Assembly: GCA_014381825.1 (NCBI GenBank)
Contig: JACNKX010000078.1
Span: forward strand, 115,984-179,983
Source: Planctomycetota bacterium
GTDB lineage: Bacteria; Planctomycetota; Planctomycetia; Pirellulales; Pirellulaceae
DNA: 64,000 nt
Reading direction: 5' to 3'
Shown here piece by piece: positions 9,176 to 17,845 of this stretch (position 1 is the first letter of the stretch; each line of letters begins with the position of its first letter). A model generated the notes under the pieces. It ran no database searches. It saw only the letters and a list, made by a program, of their open reading frames with translations, and had not been told where the DNA came from. Position numbers and translations under genes: made by a program.

Positions 9176-10465
9176 ATGATTTCACAACGAACTGCTCGAT
9201 TCTCTTTCGGCTTCGTAGCGATCCTCGCGGCGACTTCCATCCCCGCGGCAGATACTGAGAACATACGGTTCACACGCGAGGCCAATACGGTTTTTCTAAA
9301 CGGCCCTGACGTCGCTGGCGAACTGGGCTACAAGTTCAAGATCGTCTCACCGCGTCTAGCGACGTTCTGTCGAGAAGGCTCGAGTGGCATCTGTATTCCC
9401 GTGCGATTGACGAAAGAGAATCATCGAGGCGCTGGCAAGGACTTGGTGGTCGCCGCCGATGTGTTGGCAAGTGCGTTGCGATTTCGCGTAACTGATATCG
9501 GTGAAAAGGCTAGAATCGCGAGATCGGAATTGCCGACTGTCGGAGGTGACATCGCGACACCAGCGTACAACGCTGCCTGGGGCAAAGGTCGCGGTTTCCG
9601 CCAGGGCGAGACGCTGCCTGACATACCACTGGTTAATTTAACGGGCGACGAAGTCCGGTTCTCTCAGTTTCTCGGCAAGCGATACATTTTGTATTGCTGG
9701 GCGAGTTGGTGAACGTGCCGCGCGAAGTTGCCCGTGTGGCAGCAATTGTTTGAGAAGTACGGCGACGAAGAGTTTACGGTGGTTGGCTTAGCGATCGACG
9801 CGGAAGGAATCGTGCCGGCGAAGCGGTACTACGACAAATACGGAGTGACGTTCCCATCGCTTGTCGACCCTGACTATGCGACTCAGTTTGGTGCCGTGCC
9901 AAAGACGTTCTTTGTCGACGAGCAAGGCGTCGTTCAAGATTTGAAGAACTGGGAGCAGGAGCTCTCCTCACTCCGTACGGCAAAACCTGTGACGAGAGAG
10001 ATTCGCTCGAAATGGTCGAAGCCAGAGTCGCGACTTGAGTCCAGTGCCGTGGCAGAACTCGCTGAATTAAACGCTAAGAAGCCGAATGACTTGGCGATCG
10101 CGACGCAACTTTGCTCGCGATACCTGGCCCTCGGACTGCACACGGAATCACGAACTGTTCTTAATCGTGCCGTCGAGCAATACGACGTCAAGGCAATTGC
10201 GAAACAAGGCGGATCCGATGCGAGGCTGCTTGGGCAGGCGTATTTTCAATTGATGCGATCTCACGAAGGAGATCGCGCGATCCAAGAACATTACGCAACG
10301 ACATCCTACTACTTGAACCCATCCATCGGCTTCGCCAAGCAAATCGCGCGCATCATCGATCCTGAAAAGTTCGACCAACGTTCCGACGGTAGCCTCGACG
10401 ATACTTTCCGCCAAGCAACCTACGTGCGACTGAAACGGGAGCGAGCCGAATGGCTCGCCGAGTGA
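9176..10465 (+). CDS. Secreted TlpA/thioredoxin-like protein with in-frame TGA, candidate selenoprotein (Sec179)
   Basis: One frame runs from ATG 9176 to TGA 10465 with a single internal TGA at 9710-9712. The first 25 residues are a signal peptide. After about 130 residues of unassigned sequence comes a TlpA/AhpC-type thioredoxin fold: GETLPDIPLVNLTGDEVRF, then YILYCWASW, the TGA, TCRAKLPVWQQLFEKYG, VVGLAIDAEG, and a cis-Pro region AVPKTFFVDEQGVV. TlpA proteins read WASWCxxCR here. The TGA falls at the resolving position right after WASW, but only one residue then separates it from C181, giving U-x-C, not U-x-x-C. About 250 downstream codons stay open and family-like, with a helical C-terminal tail. 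Alternatives are an inactivating mutation or a sequencing error. Confidence 0.75.
9716..9746 (+). promoter_or_regulatory. Candidate SECIS hairpin 3' of the thioredoxin-like TGA
   Basis: UGCCGCGCG (9716-9724) pairs with CGUGUGGCA (9733-9741), nine pairs including two G-U, with an eight-base loop AAGUUGCC; the loop starts 12 bases after the UGA, a little closer than usual. A mutually exclusive fold pairs GUUGCCC (9727-9733) with GG plus GCAAU (9738-9746, CA bulge) and has a GUGU loop 21 bases after the UGA, nearer to the known bacterial SECIS pattern. Both were found by eye. Confidence 0.4.
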
Positions 10466-10496
10466 TCTGTCGCGCGTTTACAGTTCTACAAATACA

Positions 10497-12920
10497 ATGG
10501 CGAACGAAAGACCTATTCGAAGTAGGTTCAGCCCCATGTCAAATTGCAGATTAACAGTGATTTGCTTGACGATTGCTCTATTGGCGGACTTGGCGCCCGC
10601 TGACGGACAAACGGTACCAGGAACGCCAATCGAGCCTTTCCTCGTCGAAAACTGCTTCGATTGCCACACGGGCGAGAATCCCGAAGCTGGCCTCAATCTT
10701 CAACACGTTTCCGTGGATCTCGCCGATGGGGAAGTCCGTCGTCGTTGGGTCGATCTTTATGATCGTGTTGCTAAGGGCGAGATGCCGCCGAAGTCTGAGT
10801 CCGGACCTGACCCAGAGGCAAAATCGAAGTTTCTGAGAACGCTTGGCGGTTCACTGACCCTCGCTGATCTTGCGAATCGCGAGACAATCCTGCGTCGCCT
10901 GAATCGGAACGAATACGAAAACACCGTTCGCGACTTGTTTGGAATTTACGTTGATGTCAAACGTCTCCTTCCAGATGATTCCGCCGAACAAGGGTTCGAC
11001 AACACAGGCTCGGCTTTGTCCCTGTCGGCGGAGCAAATGGTACGGTACATCGAAGCGGCCGATATTGTGCTTGATCGAGTGTTCGGATCGGCGAAAAAGC
11101 CGAACACGATCAGCCGGACAGGGAACTTCGCCACCGCCCGTCGAGGAACCGACAGCTCAGAACGGAAGTTGTCAGACGGAGTCGTGTTATTCAGCGGCGC
11201 CAAGTTTCTGCCGCTGTACGACATGAGCTTGCCGGGGACGGGCCTTTACCGAGTTCGCATGAAGATCCGCGCGGAACAGAGCGAAAGTCCCGTCGTGATG
11301 CATGTGCTAGGCGGGAACACGGGGGCGATCGCACCACACACGGTCGGTTTTTTTGAAGCGCTGCCAGGAAAAGTGACGACCGTGGAATTCACCGATCGTA
11401 ACCCGGAACGTTCTGACTGCTTCGCATTCGGAATCGTCGGCGGGTTCCCTTGGTGGAAGGTTAATGAACAGGAATACAAAGGGGCCGGGTTGTTCATCGG
11501 GGATATCGAAATCGAAGGGCCGATCGAGCCATGGCCGCCGCCGAGTCGCATCAAGCTACTCGGCGATGTCGATCCAGAGAAGGGAACGCTCGGCGACATC
11601 CGCTCGATTTTGTCGCGGCAACTTCCTCATGCGTTCCGACGTGCCACAGACGTGGCGGAAGTGGAGCCGTACGTTGCGCTCGCCAAGCAGGCACTCGACG
11701 AAGGTCTGTCTTTTGAGAAGGCTTTGCGCCGCGGTCTCAAGGGCATCATCTGCGCACCCGAATTCCTGTTCTTGGAAGAGCGCTACGTAGGCAACGCTCT
11801 CGGAGAGTCGCTGCCGGACCCAGAGAGACCGGCCCACGTCACTATTGACGACTTCGCGCTGGCATCACGCTTGTCCTACTTTCTTTGGAGCTCCGTGCCG
11901 GATCAAGAACTTCATGCGATGGCTCAGCGCGGCGAGTTGCGGAAGCCCGACCTGTTGCGAGCCCAGGTCGAACGCATGCTTGCCGATTCGAAGTCAAAGC
12001 GGTTTGTCGAGAGCTTCACGGGGCAATGGTTACGGCTGTACGACATCGACTTCACAGTGCCTGACCACAATCTCTATCCAGAATACGACCAGTTGTTACG
12101 TCGGTCGATGCTCGACGAAACGCACGCGTTCTTCCGCGAACTTCTCGACCGCGACCACAGTGTGCAAAACTTCATCGATTCTGAGTTCGTGATGGTCAAC
12201 CAGCCACTAGCCGATTTCTACGGCATCAATGGAGTCGAAGGACTGAAGATCCGCCGAATCAAACTACCGCCCGACAGCCTGCGCGGCGGCATATTGACTC
12301 AAGCCAGCGTTCTCAAAGTCTCCGCCGATGGCACAAGAACCTCCCCAGTTCTGCGCGGCGCCTGGATCCTGAAGCACTTGTACGGCACACCGTCTCCGCC
12401 GCCTCCACCGACAATCGAGGCCATCGAACCAGACATTCGAGGAGCGACGACGATTCGCGAACAGCTCGCCAAACACCGCGAGCACGAAAGCTGTAATCGC
12501 TGTCACCGCAAGATCGACCCGCCAGGATTCGCGCTGGAAAGTTTTGACGTGATCGGTGCCGAGCGCGATTGGTATCGAACGCGAGGAAGCGGAAAGTACG
12601 TGAAAGTGCCGCGACATCCACAAGCTCCGAGACACTTTGTGCAGTATCGGCAAGGGCCGGATGTCGATGCATCGGGTACAATGCCCGATGGTCGAACCTT
12701 CGCCGATATCCGCGAGTACAAACAGCTGTTGCTGGAAGATGAAAAGGCATTGCCAATTTCATTGGCTCGGCTGTTGCTATCGTATTCCCTTGGACGTCAT
12801 GTGGGATTTTCCGACCGATCGGAAGTTGACAGAATCGTAGGCCAGGCTCAGAAAGCGAACTACGGCCTGCGGTCGCTGGTCCACGAAATTGTGCAGAGTG
12901 ATGTGTTTAAGCAACCGTAG
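10497..12920 (+). CDS. DUF1592-family protein with two CxxCH sites (PSCyt1/DUF1587/DUF1592/DUF1588/DUF1585 architecture)
   Basis: This 807-residue secreted protein has the full planctomycete architecture. The first heme-c-like site is ENCFDCHTGE (C53xxC56H57), followed by DUF1587-like RRLNRNEYENTVRDLFGI, the DUF1592/DUF1588 core (ASRLSYFLWSSVPDQELHAMA, SFTGQWLRLYDID, RGGILTQASVLKVSADGTRTSPVLRG) and a second CxxCH in ESCNRCHRKIDPPGFALESFD, then DUF1585 (LLLSYSLGRHVGFSD). ATG 10536 would place the hydrophobic segment nearer the N-terminus and is an alternative start. The gene is six bases upstream of a DUF1552 gene; this pair is conserved in planctomycetes and presumed to form one exported redox system of unknown substrate. 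Confidence 0.92.
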   Translation: MANERPIRSRFSPMSNCRLTVICLTIALLADLAPADGQTVPGTPIEPFLVENCFDCHTGENPEAGLNLQHVSVDLADGEVRRRWVDLYDRVAKGEMPPKSESGPDPEAKSKFLRTLGGSLTLADLANRETILRRLNRNEYENTVRDLFGIYVDVKRLLPDDSAEQGFDNTGSALSLSAEQMVRYIEAADIVLDRVFGSAKKPNTISRTGNFATARRGTDSSERKLSDGVVLFSGAKFLPLYDMSLPGTGLYRVRMKIRAEQSESPVVMHVLGGNTGAIAPHTVGFFEALPGKVTTVEFTDRNPERSDCFAFGIVGGFPWWKVNEQEYKGAGLFIGDIEIEGPIEPWPPPSRIKLLGDVDPEKGTLGDIRSILSRQLPHAFRRATDVAEVEPYVALAKQALDEGLSFEKALRRGLKGIICAPEFLFLEERYVGNALGESLPDPERPAHVTIDDFALASRLSYFLWSSVPDQELHAMAQRGELRKPDLLRAQVERMLADSKSKRFVESFTGQWLRLYDIDFTVPDHNLYPEYDQLLRRSMLDETHAFFRELLDRDHSVQNFIDSEFVMVNQPLADFYGINGVEGLKIRRIKLPPDSLRGGILTQASVLKVSADGTRTSPVLRGAWILKHLYGTPSPPPPPTIEAIEPDIRGATTIREQLAKHREHESCNRCHRKIDPPGFALESFDVIGAERDWYRTRGSGKYVKVPRHPQAPRHFVQYRQGPDVDASGTMPDGRTFADIREYKQLLLEDEKALPISLARLLLSYSLGRHVGFSDRSEVDRIVGQAQKANYGLRSLVHEIVQSDVFKQP

Positions 12921-12926
12921 TGCAGA

Positions 12927-14207
12927 ATGAAGAGTGGAAAAATGACGCAGCACCTACATAGACGAACGTTTCTCCGCAGTGCCGGCGTCGCCATCGCGTT
13001 GCCTGCGCTGGACTGTATGGTTCCCGCGATCGCTGCCTTCCAACAAACCGATCGAAGCGAGCCGCGCCGGATGGTGGCCATCAATATGGAATTGTCTTTC
13101 CATCCACCCAACCTAATGCCCGAAAAGTCAGGTCGCGATTACGAAACAACCCGCTATCTTGAACCGCTCACCGATTTACGTAACGACTTTACCGTGATTT
13201 CTGGCACCTCGCATCCGGATGTCGACGGCGGTCACGCAGCGTCGAAATCATGGCTCACTGGCGCCGCACATCCCGGTGCTGCAAACTTCAAGAACTCGAT
13301 TTCCATGGACCAACTTGCGGCCAAGGAAATCGGTTTGCAAACACGGCTTGCCTACATGTCACTGGGTGGCGGCGGAATCTCTGTGTCGGCAAACGGCGTG
13401 AAGATCCGCGGAGTTCCATGGCCGTCGCACTATTTCAACAAAATGTTCTTGGATGGCCGTCCTCGCGAAAAGGCAGATCAGATCGAACGATTGCGCGAAG
13501 GCCGGAGTGTACTCGATACCGTGATGGAAGCGTCGCGGAGAATGCGCAACCGAGTCAGCCAGCAGGACCAACAAAAGCTGGACGAGTATTTCACATCGGT
13601 TCGCGAAGCGGAACAGCAACTCCATAAGTCAGAACAGTGGCAACAAAAGCCGAAGCCAGAGGTTGATGCGACAGCGCCCAACGACATCCGGGACCAGACC
13701 CGGATGATCGAACGAGCGCGGCAACTGTACGACATCATGTATCTCGCCATTCAATCCGACTCATCACGGCTCATCACTTACACGATCGGAGATTCCAGCC
13801 ACGTGCCGCAACTGCCGGGCATTTCGATGAACTACCACGACCTCTCGCATCACGGTCAGGACCCGGAAAAGCTCAAGCAACTGTCCACCGTCGAGTCCGA
13901 ACACGTAAAAGCGTTCGGCGACTTCATCCGTCGCCTGAAGGAAACCAAGGAAGGCGATTCCCACTTGCTCGAGCGAACGATGGTAATGCTTGGCTCACAC
14001 ATGCACAGCGGCGGCCACAACAACCGCAACCTGCCGACCGTCCTCGCTGGCGGCGGTTTCCGCCACGGCCAGCACCTTGCGTTCGATCAAGACAACAACG
14101 AGCCGCTGGCAAATCTCTACGTGAGCATGCTGCAACGACTGGGGCTTGAAGTTGACCAGTTCGCATCGAGTACAGGAACAATGACCGGACTAGACATTCA
14201 TAGCTGA
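12927..14207 (+). CDS. DUF1552 protein, Tat-exported
   Basis: The 426-residue product starts with a twin-arginine signal (HRRTFLRSAGVAIALPALD). The body matches DUF1552: RMVAINMELSFHPPNLMPEKSGRDYE, VISGTSHPDVDGGHAASKSWLTGA, SMDQLAAKEIG, and a C-terminal LGSHMHSGGHNNRNLPTVLAGGG segment related to the DUF1501/sulfatase-like fold. It begins six bases after the DUF1592 gene, so the two are almost certainly translated from one mRNA. Tat export suggests a folded or cofactor-bearing protein. The specific activity is unknown. Confidence 0.92.
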   Translation: MKSGKMTQHLHRRTFLRSAGVAIALPALDCMVPAIAAFQQTDRSEPRRMVAINMELSFHPPNLMPEKSGRDYETTRYLEPLTDLRNDFTVISGTSHPDVDGGHAASKSWLTGAAHPGAANFKNSISMDQLAAKEIGLQTRLAYMSLGGGGISVSANGVKIRGVPWPSHYFNKMFLDGRPREKADQIERLREGRSVLDTVMEASRRMRNRVSQQDQQKLDEYFTSVREAEQQLHKSEQWQQKPKPEVDATAPNDIRDQTRMIERARQLYDIMYLAIQSDSSRLITYTIGDSSHVPQLPGISMNYHDLSHHGQDPEKLKQLSTVESEHVKAFGDFIRRLKETKEGDSHLLERTMVMLGSHMHSGGHNNRNLPTVLAGGGFRHGQHLAFDQDNNEPLANLYVSMLQRLGLEVDQFASSTGTMTGLDIHS

Positions 14208-14467
14208 CATCGTGCATTCCTCCCCAAGGCCACGGCTATCGACAAATCCTCGTCGCCACTCGTGATTGCTTGAGTAGCGGAGCAACAAGCATCTTGCGAA
14301 TCTGCGGCTCGATCACGACCCCGCATTACATCGTTCCCAACGAAAGCACGGAAAGGTCTGATTCAATCAGATCGAACTCAAGAGCGGGGCAAGACAGTCA
14401 CGTGGTACTCTGAATTGGGGCTACCGATGGGCGCGACCACGGTAGAGAGCAACGATGCGAAGTGGCC

Positions 14468-14668
14468 CTATCGAGTTTTGAGAGCACGTCGGGCGGCAAA
14501 GGCGCGGCGGACAGCTCGGAGGCGGGCACGACGTTTAACATCGCTGGGCTTTTCGTAAAACTGCCGACTTCGCATTTCCCGCTTGAGGCCACTTCGCTCG
14601 ACGAGCTTGCGGAAACGGCGGACAGCCTCCTGGATCGATTCGCGGTCGCGAACACGCATGACAACCAT
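14468..14668 (-). CDS. rpsU: 30S ribosomal protein bS21
   Basis: The 66-residue basic protein reads [20 protein letters not shown], then [21 protein letters not shown] and a Lys/Arg/Ala-rich tail, typical of bS21, a small-subunit protein near the platform and anti-Shine-Dalgarno region. The start at 14668 is fixed by AGGAG five bases upstream; an extension to 14686 is in frame but contains that ribosome site. The gene stands alone; the 260-base gap downstream to the DUF1552 gene shows no further gene. Confidence 0.93.
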   Translation of the reverse strand: MVVMRVRDRESIQEAVRRFRKLVERSGLKREMRSRQFYEKPSDVKRRARLRAVRRAFAARRALKTR

Positions 14669-14795
14669 TTGTTCTCCTAAGTTCAAATTTGGGGCGAGTC
14701 ACCTAACCTAGTTGAACATGGCCCAAACGGATAGGTCGCTTAACTCAAAGAAAGTTCTGTTAAAGCATAGAATATGGGGCAGATGTGTCCTAAAA

Positions 14796-14823
14796 CGAAA
14801 AAAGCCGACGAGATCGCCGGCTT
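14796..14823 (-). terminator. Terminator of the cold-shock gene
   Basis: On the minus strand AAGCCGGCG (14823-14815), loop ATCT and CGTCGGCTT (14810-14802) make nine pairs including one G-U, followed by a run of T (complement of the A run at 14798-14803). It lies about 30 bases past the stop of the cold-shock gene. Confidence 0.85.
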
Positions 14824-14850
14824 CCTTCATCATGTTTGAAACGAGCTGGC

Positions 14851-15048
14851 TCAAACCAGCTTTACGTTTTCGGCACATGGACCTTTCGGTCCTCGGCCTT
14901 CAGTGAACGACACTCGTTCGCCTTCTTGGAGGTCGTCATAGCTGACCCCTTCGAGGCTGGAATTGTGGAAGAACAAGTCTTTGCCCGTTCCCGTGTCGAT
15001 GAATCCGAAACCCTTGTCCGTCAGTTTTTTGATCGTGCCTTCAGCCAT
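14851..15048 (-). CDS. Cold-shock domain protein (CspA family)
   Basis: The 65-residue single cold-shock domain has both RNA-binding motifs: KGFGFIDT (RNP1) and LFFHNSSL (RNP2). The start MAEGTIKKLTD is preceded by GAGGAAG. It is a predicted nucleic-acid chaperone acting on single-stranded RNA in the cytosol. A strong terminator follows. The upstream region on the minus strand could hold a leader, but no defined thermosensor was recognised. Confidence 0.94.
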   Translation of the reverse strand: MAEGTIKKLTDKGFGFIDTGTGKDLFFHNSSLEGVSYDDLQEGERVSFTEGRGPKGPCAENVKLV

Positions 15049-15409
15049 TTCGTCTACTTCCTCAAAAAAAGAATCTTTGCGGTGTCACATAAACCAACAT
15101 GGTTAGATTGCTCAACCGCCACATTTCCAGTGTAGCTCATAGATTGTATGCCAGCGATGGGTGGTGTTTAGGCCTCTGTTCGTTGGGTGATACGTCGGGC
15201 CAACCATTTGGTCATCGGTAAGCGACTGCGCTGCACCCGCTTGTTCAAGATGCCGCGTCTGCGAGCACGAACATCGTTCCTGCAATTCTATTGCGTATAG
15301 TTCAACGATTGTCGCCAAATAACGCCGCTAGGAATCTGTCCCGGAATCGTTGTTGGAACTCCGATATTCATCCTCCAAGCGTCAATCACTCTCCAGCTGT
15401 GAATGAATC

Positions 15410-15418
15410 TGCTATAAC
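15410..15418 (+). promoter_or_regulatory. Possible extended -10 element for slyD, in the 504-base gap 15049-15552
   Basis: TGCTATAAC matches the extended -10 pattern TGnTATAAT except at the last base. It lies about 135 bases before the SlyD start; no good -35 box is visible. The remainder of the gap 15049-15552 must hold the divergent cold-shock promoter; I see no gene, tRNA or recognisable RNA in it. Confidence 0.35.
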
Positions 15419-15552
15419 CAAAGGCGTAGCGTTTTCGGTCACCCGACTGATAATCGCCACCAGCCGTTCTCACCCTGGTTGGATCGTCACTCCCTACCGC
15501 AGTGATACTCCCGACAATCTCACACGTCGCGACCACAGCAGGAAATAGACCG

Positions 15553-16035
15553 ATGCAGATTACCAAACACAAAGTCGTCAAGATTCACTACACCCTGACG
15601 GACGACGATGGGGAAGTCATCGACAGTTCGGAAGGCGGCGAACCGCTGGCGTACTTGCACGGAGTTGGCGGTATCATTCCCGGGCTTGAAGAAGTTCTCG
15701 AAGGCAAATCCGCTGGAGATCAATTCAAAGTGAGCGTCCAGCCGGAAGATGCGTATGGCGATCATAGTGAGGAATTGCTGCACGAAGTCGAACGGAGTCA
15801 CTTTGAAGACATCGACGAACTGGAACTCGGTATGCAGTTCCAAGTCGATGCGGACGATGGGCCGATGATGGTTACGGTCGTTGAGATTACGGATGATACA
15901 GTTACTGTCGATGGTAATCATGAACTAGCTGGCATACCTTTGAACTTCGATGTTACTGTCGGCGATATCCGTGATGCCACGCAAGAGGAAATCGATCACG
16001 GTCACGCACATGGTGAAAGCGGTCACGAGCACTAA
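15553..16035 (+). CDS. slyD: FKBP-type peptidyl-prolyl isomerase, SlyD-like
   Basis: The 160-residue protein has the SlyD layout: FKBP half-domain (KVVKIHYTLTDDDGEVIDSS, PLAYLHGVGGIIPGLEEVLEG), an insert-in-flap chaperone domain (about residues 70-130, VQPEDAYGDHSEELLHEVERSHF), return to the FKBP fold (NHELAGIPLNFDVTVGDI), and a His-rich metal-binding tail (HGHAHGESGHEH). ATG 15553 is chosen because AGGA lies upstream and the FKBP domain starts immediately. The role is folding catalyst and chaperone with possible nickel binding; the short His tail resembles other non-enterobacterial SlyD proteins. An NfeD-type gene starts 19 bases after its stop. Confidence 0.93.
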   Translation: MQITKHKVVKIHYTLTDDDGEVIDSSEGGEPLAYLHGVGGIIPGLEEVLEGKSAGDQFKVSVQPEDAYGDHSEELLHEVERSHFEDIDELELGMQFQVDADDGPMMVTVVEITDDTVTVDGNHELAGIPLNFDVTVGDIRDATQEEIDHGHAHGESGHEH

Positions 16036-16054
16036 ATGCGAGGGGCGAGCCCGC

Positions 16055-17584
16055 ATGGTTCCGCAAAGAACTGCGTTAAATCGAGTTTGGCTTGTCGCAG
16101 CCTTGTTCTCTGCCTTCGTCGGTGCGCAATGTGTTCATGCGGAAGAAGCCGAACAGGCTCGTAGCTTTAACAAAGCCGTGTTGATTCGTTTTGAAGGTCC
16201 AATCACCCCGCTTCTCGAACAGTTTATTTATCGCAAGCTGGACGTCGCTAAAAGCCAAGGCGCCGACCTGCTGATCATCGAGATCGACAGCCCCGGCGGA
16301 TACCGCGTTACCAGTCAGAATCTGGCTTCCCGCTTTCTCGCTCTTGATTGGGCCCACACGGTCGCCTTCGTGCCGCGTGAGGCGTTCAGCGGTGCCGCGA
16401 TCGTGGCGCTGGGCTGCAACGAAATCGTGATGGCACCCAAGGCACACCTTGGTGACGTGGGGCTTATCATCGAGGGTGAAGACGCTTTGTTTCGTTACGC
16501 CCCTGAAAAGGAACGAAGTGTGCTGGCGTTGGAACTGCGAGATCTTGCCGAAGCCACTGGTCGACCGCCCGCCTTAGCCGAAGCCATGGTTGATATGGAT
16601 CTTGTGGTCTATCGCGTTCGAAATAAGAACAGTGGAGTGGAAACGTTCCTTGCTGATCACGACATCGAGTCGTCTGAGGCTCCGGATGACTGGGTGAAAC
16701 TGCAACCGGTCGACGAATCGCGAGCGAAGCACTTCTTGACCGTAACGGGACTTCGCGCCGTCGAACTGCAACTGGCCGAAGGTATTGCGAAGGACAGAGA
16801 AGAGATCAAGCAGCGATATGGGATCGAAGACGAACTGGTCGTCTTAGAGCCGTCGGGTGTTGATACCGCCGTTACGATTCTCAATGTGCCTTTCGTTACG
16901 GGATTACTGCTGTTGGTTGGTTTGATCGCTTTGTATGTCGAGTTTAGCGCACCCGGTCTCGGTGCGGGCGGCCTCATCGCAGCGATGTGCTTCACCTTGT
17001 TCTTCTGGAGCAAGTTCCTGGGCGGCACGGCCGTGTGGCTCGAGGTCGTTCTGTTCTTGCTCGGTATTGCGTTCTTATTGATCGAACTCTTCGTTACGCC
17101 CGGATTCGGATTCGCGGGAATCACAGGCATGTTGTTGCTCGTGAGTTCGTTGATCATGGCAGGACAGGATTTTACGATTCCAACGACGACCCGCGAGTTA
17201 AACACAAGTCTGCAAGGATTGGTTGTAATCGTGGGGGCGGGATTCGCATTCTTGATCGGGGCGTTCGGAGTGAGTCACTACTTCGGGACCGTCCCGGTTA
17301 TCGGTTGGTTGCAACTTGAGTTGCCTGTTTCCGGTCGCCCCGACGCGGATGACGAGGGCAAACCGAATGCGACGAATGATCCATACCAATTCCCAGTCGA
17401 AGTTGGTGATTGGGGCATCGCCGAGTCGCCGCTTCGACCAGCGGGCAAAGCCATTTTTGAAGCCGCATACGTTGACGTCGTTACAGACGGTTCATTCGTC
17501 GACAAGGGAATGCAAGTTCGCGTTGTTGAAATCAGCGGCAATCGAATCGTCGTTCGTGAAGTTGAAGGTACTCAGGTCTCCTGA
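16055..17584 (+). CDS. NfeD-family membrane-bound serine protease (ClpP-like domain plus NfeD)
   Basis: ATG 16055 (GAGGGGCG upstream) gives a 509-residue protein with a cleavable-type signal. Residues about 40-230 form the ClpP/crotonase-like protease: LLIIEIDSPGGYRVTSQNLA, AFVPREAFSGAAIVALGC (with the likely nucleophile Ser) and EIVMAPKAHLGDVG (with a Lys). Four to five membrane helices follow (VTGLLLLVGLIALYVEFSAPG, VLFLLGIAFLLIELFVTPGFG, LVVIVGAGFAFLIGAFG), then a C-terminal OB-fold NfeD domain (GMQVRVVEISGNRIVVREVE). This class works with stomatin-like proteins in membrane quality control; no stomatin gene is adjacent. A 24-bp inverted repeat lies 47 bases after the stop. Confidence 0.9.
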   Translation: MVPQRTALNRVWLVAALFSAFVGAQCVHAEEAEQARSFNKAVLIRFEGPITPLLEQFIYRKLDVAKSQGADLLIIEIDSPGGYRVTSQNLASRFLALDWAHTVAFVPREAFSGAAIVALGCNEIVMAPKAHLGDVGLIIEGEDALFRYAPEKERSVLALELRDLAEATGRPPALAEAMVDMDLVVYRVRNKNSGVETFLADHDIESSEAPDDWVKLQPVDESRAKHFLTVTGLRAVELQLAEGIAKDREEIKQRYGIEDELVVLEPSGVDTAVTILNVPFVTGLLLLVGLIALYVEFSAPGLGAGGLIAAMCFTLFFWSKFLGGTAVWLEVVLFLLGIAFLLIELFVTPGFGFAGITGMLLLVSSLIMAGQDFTIPTTTRELNTSLQGLVVIVGAGFAFLIGAFGVSHYFGTVPVIGWLQLELPVSGRPDADDEGKPNATNDPYQFPVEVGDWGIAESPLRPAGKAIFEAAYVDVVTDGSFVDKGMQVRVVEISGNRIVVREVEGTQVS

Positions 17585-17631
17585 CATCGCGCAAGCCGTA
17601 CGAAGTCGTTTAGACACCGTCTGGGGGTTTA

Positions 17632-17701
17632 TCGTTTAACGGCAAGCCGAAGGCGACTGCGTAGTTCAATACACCGACGCCTTCGGCTTGCCGTTAAACG
17701 A
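17632..17701. repeat. Perfect 24-bp inverted repeat, REP-like or bidirectional terminator
   Basis: The arm 17632-17655 is the exact reverse complement of 17678-17701, separated by a 22-base loop; each arm contains CGGCAAGCCGAAGGCG or its complement. It lies in the 261-base gap between the NfeD gene and the GntR operon. The sequence looks like a dispersed palindromic repeat rather than a simple terminator because there is no T run. Confidence 0.8.
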
Positions 17702-17780
17702 AGATGTGCGGCGGCGTGACGCACTCGTTTTCTACGCAACAAATAACTTCTGTTTTAGCACTTGACGCGAGGCGGCCAAT

Positions 17781-17800
17781 TGTATTAATGTATTAATACA
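17781..17800. promoter_or_regulatory. Probable operator/promoter of the GntR-ABC operon
   Basis: TGTATTAA occurs twice in tandem (17781-17788 and 17789-17796) and the second copy is part of the palindrome GTATTAATAC (17790-17799). The AT-rich site lies 46 bases before the GntR start, where YtrA-type regulators usually bind their own operon. TTGACG at 17762-17767 could be the -35 box with a -10 inside the palindrome. Autoregulation is inferred. Confidence 0.55.
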
Positions 17801-17845
17801 CTCCAAGTAGCCCGCGACAAAGAGCCTTGTTTCAGGACAACTGAC

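Noticed and set aside
14208..14467. Possible tRNA or small RNA between the DUF1552 gene and rpsU
   Set aside because: No cloverleaf arms or conserved T-loop were found on either strand.
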